Shown here: in pieces, positions 50,471 to 57,043 of the stretch
How positions within the stretch are numbered: the stretch's first letter is position 1
How the letters are laid out: every line of letters begins with the position of its first letter
DNA from: QYOJ01 sp964642545
GTDB taxonomy: Bacteria; Bacteroidota; Bacteroidia; Bacteroidales; FEN-979
Reading direction: 5' to 3'
Length of the DNA: 64,000 bases
NCBI GenBank assembly: GCA_964642545.1
Contig: CAZXQU010000001.1
Span: 1-64,000, forward strand
The notes under the pieces: generated by a model
Told to the model about the DNA's origin: nothing
Database searches by the model: none
Seen by the model: the letters and a program-made list of their open reading frames with translations, nothing else
Position numbers and translations under genes: made by a program

Positions 50471-51014
50471 AGTCGAGTTTGATTAGTGCAAAAACAGCAT
50501 AGTTGATGATATCAAAATAATTGGCATCAATTCCCTCTGATATGAACGTCTTTCCCTGGTTATCCTCGATTTGCTTTACCCTCATCAGCTTCATCAGGAT
50601 GATGTCGGTAAGAGAGCCCAGCCGCATATTTCTCCAAGCCTCGCCATAATCGTGGTTTTTATTCAACATCAGGTCCTTGGCAGCTTGGATGAAGTTGTCA
50701 TACAGTTTTTCGCCATCATCAAACTTCAGGTTTTCCTGGGTCTCCACGGCTCCCAGTTCCAGCTGAATCAGCGCAATTACCGAGTAATTTACAATGCCGA
50801 TAAACTCTGACCGGATGCCTTCTTCGATCTTCTGGGACCCTTTTGTATCAATACTCCGGATCCGTTGTGCCTTGATGTATACCTGATCGGTAATGGATGG
50901 GATACGCAGGATGCGCCATGCGGTACCGTAATCCTTCAACTTCATAAGGAAGATCTCGCGGCAGGCTTGAATTACAGAGTCAAACTGGTCTGAAGTTTTT
51001 TGAATGTCATCCAT
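50457..51014 (-). CDS. DUF1599-family protein with two tandem domains
   Basis: A 185-residue soluble protein made of two copies of one domain: about 10-85 (FLMKLKDYGTAWRILR ... GIVNYSVIALIQL) and about 105-182 (LMLNKNHDYGEAWRNMR ... DIINYAVFALIKL). The family (PF07659) has been proposed to act on modified nucleotides. The conserved KxxDYGxAWR in each copy is the likely active or binding site. ATG 51014 is chosen because codons upstream fall in short arrays and overlap folP's leader. It is divergent from folP and overlaps the DoxX gene. Confidence 0.85.
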   Translation of the reverse strand: MDDIQKTSDQFDSVIQACREIFLMKLKDYGTAWRILRIPSITDQVYIKAQRIRSIDTKGSQKIEEGIRSEFIGIVNYSVIALIQLELGAVETQENLKFDDGEKLYDNFIQAAKDLMLNKNHDYGEAWRNMRLGSLTDIILMKLMRVKQIEDNQGKTFISEGIDANYFDIINYAVFALIKLDYEVR

Positions 51015-51064
51015 TGGAAAAGCTTTCTTGAAGCGGTTAAAATTAATGAATTTTGGCTTATCGT

Positions 51065-51122
51065 GTATCCCATATCCCGTATCTTTGGAGCTAAATCCAA
51101 ATCGAAAATCGAAAATCGCAAA
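51065..51122 (+). repeat. gtatccc and cgaaaatc word arrays before folP
   Basis: gtatccc, atatccc, gtatc (51065-51083) then taaatcc, aaatcgaaa, atcgaaaatcg (51092-51122). The last unit of the first set is part of the -7 element. Confidence 0.65.
51080..51087 (+). promoter_or_regulatory. -7 promoter element of folP-cdaA
   Basis: TATCTTTG, exact TAnnTTTG, 48 bases before folP. It is embedded in a short-period array. Confidence 0.55.
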
Positions 51123-51135
51123 ACTAAAATCTTCT

Positions 51136-51966
51136 ATGGTTCTCGCCTTTAACGGAAAACGGCTTGATATCTCCTCCCCTGTGGTCATGGGGATATTAAA
51201 TATTACACCCGATTCATTTTTTAATCAGGGGAATTGGGGGTCCGTTGACAAGCAACTCAGGCAAGTAGAACAAATGCTTACAGATGGCGCTTCGATTATC
51301 GATATTGGGGCAATATCCACCCGCCCGGGAGCCTCACCGGTTACTAAAACGGAGGAGCTTAACCGGCTAGTACCATCACTGAAAGCCATCAGGCACCGGT
51401 TCCCTGAATGTTTCCTTTCGGTCGACACCTTTTTTCCAATGGTGGCACAGGAAGCAGTATCCCTCGGAGCCGATATGATCAATGATATCTACGGGGGAAG
51501 GTATGACGGCAAGATGTTCGAAATAATTGGGAAGTCAAATGTACCCTATATTTTGATGCATATGAAAGGGAAGCCCGACACCATGCAGATCAATCCGGAA
51601 TACCAGGATATTGTTGCTGAGGTTGCCTATTTTTTCGACCACCAAGCACAGAAACTCAGGGAACTAGGTGCCAGCCAGATTGTCATTGACCCTGGCTTTG
51701 GCTTCGGAAAAACGATTGACCATAATTTTGAGTTGCTGGAGAGGCTTCAGGAGTTTGAGAGCCTTGGATTTCCTTTAGCAGTGGGAATTTCCAGAAAGTC
51801 GATGATCCGGAAAACACTCGGCATCCCAGCTGATGAAGCCCTCAACGGATCTACCGTACTGAATACTGTTGCACTGCTTAAAGGAGCCAACATCCTGAGG
51901 GTTCATGACGTAAAGGAGGCTATGGAAGCTGTGAAGTTGACTGAAGCAGTTGGGGGATTGAGGTAG
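51136..51966 (+). CDS. folP: dihydropteroate synthase
   Basis: A 276-residue TIM-barrel enzyme that joins p-aminobenzoate to dihydropterin pyrophosphate in folate synthesis, the sulfonamide target. Motifs are VMGILNITPDSFF, DIGAISTRPGA, SVDTFFP, MINDIYGG, ILMHMKGKPDTMQ, IVIDPGFGFGKT and GISRKSMIRKTLG. ATG 51136 gives the family's usual start (FNGKRLDI), while the longer frame from 51004 translates array sequence. cdaA follows 19 bases later; this pair is common in Bacteroidota. Confidence 0.96.
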   Translation: MVLAFNGKRLDISSPVVMGILNITPDSFFNQGNWGSVDKQLRQVEQMLTDGASIIDIGAISTRPGASPVTKTEELNRLVPSLKAIRHRFPECFLSVDTFFPMVAQEAVSLGADMINDIYGGRYDGKMFEIIGKSNVPYILMHMKGKPDTMQINPEYQDIVAEVAYFFDHQAQKLRELGASQIVIDPGFGFGKTIDHNFELLERLQEFESLGFPLAVGISRKSMIRKTLGIPADEALNGSTVLNTVALLKGANILRVHDVKEAMEAVKLTEAVGGLR

Positions 51967-51985
51967 GAATGTTATATTTACAGTT

Positions 51986-52777
51986 ATGATAATACTTGAA
52001 AGTCTATTTTCCATGCGGATTGTGGATGTCATCGACATCCTGCTCTTCGCTGTGCTGCTTTATGAGATTTACAACATCGTAAAAGGAACTGCTGCAATAA
52101 AGATCTTCATTGGGATCATTGCCCTCTTCATTGTCTGGAAAATTGTAAGGGCGCTGCAGATGCCATTGCTCAGTGAAATCCTGGGTCAGTTCATCAGTGT
52201 TGGTGTGATTGCTCTTGTCGTCGTGTTCCAACCCGAAATCCGTCAATTCCTGTTGATGGTTGGGAACACCAGGATTATCAGAGGGCATCGTCGGAGAATT
52301 CTATTCTGGAAATACAATCTCAACACGGGTGTGAACCTCAATCTGGACAAAGTTGTGAAAGCCTGCAAACGGATGGCCGACATGCACACAGGAGCATTGA
52401 TCGTGATTGCCCGTGAAAATGAACTTACCCCTTATGTTGAGTCAGGACAAGCAGTCGATGCGAAAATCTCTGATCTTCTAATTGAAACAATCTTTTTTAA
52501 AAACAGCCCACTTCACGACGGTGCGCTGATCATCGTACACGAATCGATCAAAGCGGCACGCTGTATCCTTCCTGTCTCCAACAAACCTGATATTCCAGCA
52601 ACCTGCGGTTTACGTCACAGAGCTGCAGTAGGGCTTACCGAGAAAACGGATGCCATTGCAATTATCGTCTCCGAGGAGAGAGGTGAAATATCCTATAGCC
52701 TTGAAGGGACTCTCTTTATGAACATCAAACCTGTTCATCTGAAAGAGATCCTGGAGGAGCTGTTGAAGGAGAAGTAA
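51986..52777 (+). CDS. cdaA: diadenylate cyclase
   Basis: A 263-residue membrane enzyme that makes cyclic di-AMP from two ATP. Three N-terminal membrane segments (about 10-75) are followed by the DAC domain, with the catalytic SPLHDGALII and CGLRHRAAVGLTE (RHR) motifs. GALIVIARENEL lies between them. Cyclic di-AMP controls potassium and osmotic balance and the cell wall. It is downstream of folP in one operon. An internal ATG at 52013 (MRIVDVID) is a possible alternative start. After its end a gcatc word array begins. Confidence 0.95.
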   Translation: MIILESLFSMRIVDVIDILLFAVLLYEIYNIVKGTAAIKIFIGIIALFIVWKIVRALQMPLLSEILGQFISVGVIALVVVFQPEIRQFLLMVGNTRIIRGHRRRILFWKYNLNTGVNLNLDKVVKACKRMADMHTGALIVIARENELTPYVESGQAVDAKISDLLIETIFFKNSPLHDGALIIVHESIKAARCILPVSNKPDIPATCGLRHRAAVGLTEKTDAIAIIVSEERGEISYSLEGTLFMNIKPVHLKEILEELLKEK

Positions 52778-52795
52778 AAGGTAAGATGTTTATCC

Positions 52796-52823
52796 AGGCA
52801 TCAGGCATGTGACATCCGGCATC
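52796..52823 (-). repeat. ggcatc word array
   Basis: caggcat, caggcat, gacatcc and ggcatc words lie between the convergent ends of cdaA and the TPR lipoprotein gene. Confidence 0.45.
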
Positions 52824-53344
52824 TATTTTATCTCGCTTTGTTGAGCTTCAAACTCCTGGATCATCTGTTCAGGAGTTTTTCCCAGATTTCTTATTGATGC
52901 CTGGGCATCATCCACAAAGTCGTGATCGGGATAGGTATCGATAAAGAGCTGGTATGTCTCTCTGGCTTTGTCAATATCACCCATTACATTTTCCTGTACA
53001 TATCCGGTAAAGAAAAGGCACAGAGGAGCTTTTTCAAAATCGGGATAGGATTCCCGGATTTGTTCAAAAAGAGCAATGGATCCCGGCCCATTTTGCAGGT
53101 TCATTGTCATGGAGGCTGCTTTGAAGAGATATACCGGTGAGAGTGAATCATCGGGATAGGTCCCAGCAAAATCCCTGTACATCTGAATAAGGGAATCAGC
53201 TCCCACACGGGAGAAGCCACTTTCGGTGGTAAACATCCGATCCTCCATCGAGGAAATCTGATCTTCTGTCTGCGTTTTGGAGGGACCACAAGCGGAAATT
53301 AATCCGGTAAGAGCAAAAAGAATTATATACGATACCTTTTTCAT
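52823..53344 (-). CDS. TPR-like lipoprotein
   Basis: A 173-residue lipoprotein with lipobox LISAC (Cys about 19) and then a helical-repeat domain resembling BamD/YbgF-type tetratricopeptides. It shows two units with the AxxxYxxFxxxYPD pattern (SLIQMYRDFAGTYPDD and ARETYQLFIDTYPDH) and DFVDDAQASIRNLG. It probably scaffolds an envelope complex. The partner is not evident. It lies downstream of def and ruvX on the same strand, 89 bases after the def stop. Confidence 0.85.
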   Translation of the reverse strand: MKKVSYIILFALTGLISACGPSKTQTEDQISSMEDRMFTTESGFSRVGADSLIQMYRDFAGTYPDDSLSPVYLFKAASMTMNLQNGPGSIALFEQIRESYPDFEKAPLCLFFTGYVQENVMGDIDKARETYQLFIDTYPDHDFVDDAQASIRNLGKTPEQMIQEFEAQQSEIK

Positions 53345-53369
53345 AGAGCTGTTATATTATATTGTCATC

Positions 53370-53436
53370 ATTTCCTAATTTTCTAATTTCCTATTTTCCT
53401 AATTTCCTAATTTCCTAATTTCCTAATTTCGTATTA
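53370..53436 (-). repeat. gaaattag octamer array at the def stop codon
   Basis: On the minus strand, the def TAA (53434-53436) opens into tacgaaat and then about seven copies of taggaaat (period 8). Confidence 0.85.
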
Positions 53437-54009
53437 CCTCTTCCCCTTCTTCATTCCGGGGAAAATCATCTTATAGTGGACCTCTACATTCCCTTCTGCA
53501 ATCTCTTTCAGCCGGCGCTTAAGTAGAATTTTCTTTAACGGGCTGATCCGCTCGGCCATCGTGATGCCATCGATATGGTCATATTCGTGTTGGATAATCC
53601 GTGCCAGAATACCTTCATAACGCTCGTCATGTTCCTGAAAGTGTTCATCTAAGTAGCGAACGTGAATCACCGATTTTCTCGAAATATCTTCATGAAGCCC
53701 CGGAAAACTCAGACATCCCTCGTTGTGGAGTCCCTCTTCACCCTCCTCGTTGTAAATCTCAGCATTGATGAAAACCTTTTTAAATCCATCCGCCTCAGGG
53801 TGTTGATGCTGAGAGAGGGCAGTTGCATCGATGACAAAAAGCCGAACCGAACGATTCACCTGCGGTGCAGCCAATCCAATGCCATCAGCATAGTACATCG
53901 TTTCCCACATATCGACCAGGAAATTATCAAACTCCGGGTAATTGGGATTGATCTCTTCAGCAAGTTTTTTCAGTACAGGATGTGGATATGCAACAATAGG
54001 AAGTAACAT
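53434..54009 (-). CDS. def: peptide deformylase
   Basis: A 191-residue metalloenzyme that removes the formyl group from new N-termini. Motif 1 is GIGLAAPQV, motif 2 EGCLSFPG (metal Cys) and motif 3 QHEYDHIDG (two metal His and catalytic Glu). The C-terminal tail is Lys-rich and ends at an array. Start ATG 54009 gives the normal MLLPIVAYPHPVLKK. It lies 30 bases after ruvX and is probably co-transcribed. Confidence 0.96.
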   Translation of the reverse strand: MLLPIVAYPHPVLKKLAEEINPNYPEFDNFLVDMWETMYYADGIGLAAPQVNRSVRLFVIDATALSQHQHPEADGFKKVFINAEIYNEEGEEGLHNEGCLSFPGLHEDISRKSVIHVRYLDEHFQEHDERYEGILARIIQHEYDHIDGITMAERISPLKKILLKRRLKEIAEGNVEVHYKMIFPGMKKGKR

Positions 54010-54010
54010 G

Positions 54011-54042
54011 GTTTCGTATTTCGTATTTCGTATTTCGTGTTA
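54011..54042 (-). repeat. acgaaat heptamer array at the ruvX stop codon
   Basis: On the minus strand, the ruvX TAA (54040-54042) opens into four copies of acgaaat (period 7) that reach the def start codon. Confidence 0.85.
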
Positions 54043-54462
54043 GCTTTTAATGGCCTGTGATTCAAGATATGATTGAAGAATTATTGTGGCACTAACGGCA
54101 TCAACCAGGGCTTTATTTTGCCGGTCTCTTTTTTTCGCTCCTGCCTCCAGAATGGCCCGTGAAGCCATCAGGGAAGTAAATCGTTCATCATGCCGTTCGA
54201 TTGGAATATCAGGAAAACTCTTTCTAAGATTTTTAATGAATGGCGTGATAAACCGTTCCGCTTCGGAGGTACGGTTTGCCATGTCCTTTGGTTCACCTAT
54301 CACGAAACATTCTACGGTATTATCCTTTAGGTATCGCTTCAGATAGGTGATCACATCTGCAGCATGCACGGTCCCCAATGCAGTTGCAATGATCTTCAGT
54401 TCATCGGTAACTGCAAGTCCTACCCGTTTCCGACCATAATCGATTGCAAGAATTCTTCCCAT
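54040..54462 (-). CDS. ruvX: Holliday junction resolvase-like RNase H fold protein
   Basis: A 140-residue YqgF/RuvX nuclease. It starts MGRILAIDYGRKRVGLAVTD (catalytic Asp about 7), with FVIGEPKDMANRTSE (Glu) and ERHDERFTSLMASRAI. The last acidic residue lies in ALVDAVSATIIL. Family members take part in ribosomal RNA processing, and a role in junction resolution has been proposed. It is the first gene of a unit with def, with a -7 element at 54477-54484. Confidence 0.94.
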   Translation of the reverse strand: MGRILAIDYGRKRVGLAVTDELKIIATALGTVHAADVITYLKRYLKDNTVECFVIGEPKDMANRTSEAERFITPFIKNLRKSFPDIPIERHDERFTSLMASRAILEAGAKKRDRQNKALVDAVSATIILQSYLESQAIKS

Positions 54463-54476
54463 ATGCTTGTCGAATG

Positions 54477-54484
54477 CAAAGGTA
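54477..54484 (-). promoter_or_regulatory. -7 promoter element of ruvX
   Basis: TACCTTTG on the minus strand, exact TAnnTTTG, 15 bases before the start. It lies 20 bases from the divergent dapD element. Confidence 0.6.
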
Positions 54485-54504
54485 AGAAACTAATTTTTTT
54501 TAGC

Positions 54505-54512
54505 TACTTTTG
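54505..54512 (+). promoter_or_regulatory. -7 promoter element of dapD
   Basis: TACTTTTG, exact TAnnTTTG, 19 bases before the ATG. Confidence 0.6.
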
Positions 54513-54531
54513 ACTGATTAAAACCGATGAA

Positions 54532-55350
54532 ATGACAAAGGATATCAGATCTCTCATTGAGGCAGCCTGGAATGACCGGGAGATGCTGAAGCATGCGGAT
54601 ACACAACAGGTCATCAGGCTTGTCATCGATCTCCTTGACAAAGGGAAACTTCGGGTTGCAGAGTATACAGGGGAGGAATGGGTTACTTTCAAGTGGATAA
54701 AGAAAGCTGTTATCCTCTATTTCCTTATTCAGAAACTGGAAACTATCCAGGTGGATCCATTCGAATTCTTCGATAAAATTCCGTTAAAAAAAGATTATGG
54801 GAGGCTTGGTGTACGTGTTGTCCCTCCTGCAGTAGCTCGCTACGGCTCCTTCATCGCCGAGGGCGTAGTAATGATGCCCTCCTATATTAATATTGGAGCT
54901 TACGTCGATAGCGGAACGATGGTTGACACTTGGGCAACCGTAGGTTCCTGCGCTCAGATAGGCAAAAACGTCCACCTCAGTGGAGGGGTTGGGATTGGTG
55001 GTGTTCTGGAACCTATTCAGGCAGCTCCCGTAATTGTGGAAGATGGTTGTTTTATCGGTTCACGCTCCATAATTGTTGAGGGGGTTCGTATTGAACGGGA
55101 AGCGGTTTTGGGAGCCAATGTCGTTCTTACCTCCTCAACCCGGATCCTAGATGTATCGGGAAGTGAACCTGTTGAGAGGAGAGGATCTATTCCGGTGCGG
55201 TCAGTCGTGATACCCGGTTCTTATACAAAATCCTTCCCTGCCGGAGATTTCCAGGTAGCGTGTGCCCTGATCATCGGGAAACGGAAGGCTTCGACTGACC
55301 TTAAAACATCGCTGAACCAGGCACTCAGAGAGTTCGACGTTCCGGTATGA
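54532..55350 (+). CDS. dapD: tetrahydrodipicolinate N-succinyltransferase
   Basis: A 272-residue trimeric enzyme with a left-handed beta helix. It succinylates tetrahydrodipicolinate from succinyl-CoA in the lysine and diaminopimelate pathway. A helical N-terminal domain (about 1-100) is followed by hexapeptide repeats with VVPPAVARYGSFIAEGVVMM, YINIGAYVDSGTMVDTWATV and GGVGIGGVLEPIQA. The C-terminal SFPAGDFQVACALI closes it. Length and motifs are standard. Its stop overlaps the GT9 start by four bases (ATGA). Confidence 0.97.
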   Translation: MTKDIRSLIEAAWNDREMLKHADTQQVIRLVIDLLDKGKLRVAEYTGEEWVTFKWIKKAVILYFLIQKLETIQVDPFEFFDKIPLKKDYGRLGVRVVPPAVARYGSFIAEGVVMMPSYINIGAYVDSGTMVDTWATVGSCAQIGKNVHLSGGVGIGGVLEPIQAAPVIVEDGCFIGSRSIIVEGVRIEREAVLGANVVLTSSTRILDVSGSEPVERRGSIPVRSVVIPGSYTKSFPAGDFQVACALIIGKRKASTDLKTSLNQALREFDVPV

Positions 55351-56321
55351 AAAAAATCTTGGTCATTCAAACAGCCTCCATCGGAGATGTGATCCTGGCT
55401 ACAGCTCTTCTGGAGAAGCTGCATCATTTCTATCCGGATGCCCGCATCGATTTCCTGGTAAAAAAAGACATGCAATCCCTCTTCAACGGGCATCCATTTA
55501 TTAACCGGTTGCTCATCTGGGATAAATCAGTAAAATATCGCAGTTTCTTCCGATTAATCAAGGACGTTCGATCGGAACGATACGACTTTGCAATCAACAT
55601 TCAGCGCTTCGCTTTAACCGGTATCCTGACTGCTCTTTCAGGTGCAAAAGCCACTATCGGATTCGATAAAAACCCCCTCTCATGGGCCTTCAGCAATAGG
55701 ATACCGCATAAAGTTGGCAATGGGATTCATGAAACCCAACGCAATCAGAGGCTGATCGCTGAGATAACGGATGAGAATGTGGAGAAGCCAAAGTTATATC
55801 CTGAGAAGATCCAGCATCCAGTATCAGGTATCTATTATACAATTTCCCCTGCATCCCTCTGGTTCACAAAACAATATCCTGCCGAACGCTGGGCCGAACT
55901 GATCGGGCAGATGTCTGAGGAGGCAATGGTCTACTTGTTGGGATCGAAGGCAGATTTTGAACTCTGTGAAGAGATACGGGATACGGGATATGGGATACGC
56001 GGATCGCGAATCGTGAATCTCGCCGGCCAGCTTTCCCTCCTAGAATCAGCAGCCCTGATGCAGGGTGCGAGGATGAACTTTACCAACGATTCAGCACCAA
56101 TGCATCTGGCTTCTGCTGTCAATGCCCCGGTTTCGGCAGTCTATTGTTCCACCACACCTGATTTTGGGTTTGGCCCCCTCTCCGATAATCGCGCGATTGT
56201 TGAGGTTCAGACGGAATTATCCTGCCGACCCTGTGGTTTACATGGTCGAACAAGTTGTCCGGAGGGCCATTTCAGATGCGCTGTTGATATAAATATGGAA
56301 ACCCTAAGATCCCGCCTTTGA
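55347..56321 (+). CDS. GT9 heptosyltransferase-like glycosyltransferase
   Basis: A 324-residue family 9 glycosyltransferase. The N-terminal half starts KKILVIQTASIGDVILATA, typical of lipopolysaccharide heptosyltransferases. The donor half holds YYTISPASLWFTKQYPAERW and the family signature FTNDSAPMHLASAVN. It probably adds heptose or a related sugar to lipopolysaccharide core at the inner face of the membrane. Residues about 208-220 (EEIRDTGYGIRGSR) are encoded by a gatacgg array in frame, at a surface loop between the two halves' motifs. It overlaps dapD by four bases. Confidence 0.9.
   Translation: MKKILVIQTASIGDVILATALLEKLHHFYPDARIDFLVKKDMQSLFNGHPFINRLLIWDKSVKYRSFFRLIKDVRSERYDFAINIQRFALTGILTALSGAKATIGFDKNPLSWAFSNRIPHKVGNGIHETQRNQRLIAEITDENVEKPKLYPEKIQHPVSGIYYTISPASLWFTKQYPAERWAELIGQMSEEAMVYLLGSKADFELCEEIRDTGYGIRGSRIVNLAGQLSLLESAALMQGARMNFTNDSAPMHLASAVNAPVSAVYCSTTPDFGFGPLSDNRAIVEVQTELSCRPCGLHGRTSCPEGHFRCAVDINMETLRSRL
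55971..56008. repeat. gatacgg heptamer array inside the GT9 gene
   Basis: gagatacgg, gatacgg, gatatgg, gatacgc and ggatcgcg words (period 7) lie in frame inside the glycosyltransferase gene. Confidence 0.8.
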
Positions 56322-56370
56322 CAAACCGGGAAATTTATCAACATCGCATGCATGTATCCATAATGTTTCA

Positions 56371-56378
56371 TATATTTG
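56371..56378 (+). promoter_or_regulatory. -7 promoter element of tsaC
   Basis: TATATTTG, exact TAnnTTTG, 22 bases before ATG 56401 and 36 before ATG 56416. Confidence 0.6.
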
Positions 56379-56399
56379 TAAAAAAGTTCGGGAATTAAG

Positions 56400-56978
56400 A
56401 TGCAAGAGCATAGCATGAAACAGGAGATCAGGAATTGTATCGATGTACTTCGGAAAGGTGGAACCATTCTCTATCCGACAGATACAATCTGGGGTATTGG
56501 GTGTGATGCAACCAACATACGAGCGGTACAAAAGGTTTTCAAGATAAAGAAACGCATGGAGAACAAGAGCCTCATTGTGTTGCTTGATCGCAAAGAGAGT
56601 CTTTATAAATACATCGATTCAGTACAAAATATTGCCCTCGACCTTGTTGCAAATGTCACTACCCCATTGACCATTATTTATCCCAACGCCAGAAACCTGG
56701 CGAAAAATATCATTGCCGATGACGGAACAATTGCCATCAGAGTAGTGCAGTTTGAGTTTTGTAAAAAATTGATCAGAATGTATGGCAAACCAATTGTATC
56801 TACATCCGCCAATATTTCGGGCCAACCTTCTCCTCTAATCTTTAAAAGTATCCCTGAAGAGATCATCAACCAGGTTGATTACGTTGTAAACTTTTCAAGG
56901 GAAGAGGTTCGGGAGACAAAACCTTCCACCATCATTAGACTGAAAAGTAATGGCGAGTTTGAAATCATCAGGAAATAA
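56400..56978 (+). CDS. tsaC: L-threonylcarbamoyladenylate synthase
   Basis: A YrdC/Sua5-domain protein of up to 192 residues that makes threonylcarbamoyl-AMP for the t6A modification of tRNA. It carries GGTILYPTDTIWGIGCDATN at the start, KKRMENKSLIVLL, the conserved TIAIRVVQFEFC region and PIVSTSANISGQPS. There is no Sua5 C-terminal domain. The in-frame MKQEIRN, fifteen bases downstream of the first start, may be the real one. It has its own promoter. Confidence 0.93.
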   Translation: MQEHSMKQEIRNCIDVLRKGGTILYPTDTIWGIGCDATNIRAVQKVFKIKKRMENKSLIVLLDRKESLYKYIDSVQNIALDLVANVTTPLTIIYPNARNLAKNIIADDGTIAIRVVQFEFCKKLIRMYGKPIVSTSANISGQPSPLIFKSIPEEIINQVDYVVNFSREEVRETKPSTIIRLKSNGEFEIIRK

Positions 56979-57043
56979 CAGCGAATACATATACTATCAT
57001 CTTTCTGATTTCGTTTTCGAATAGGATTTAACCATGATATCTG

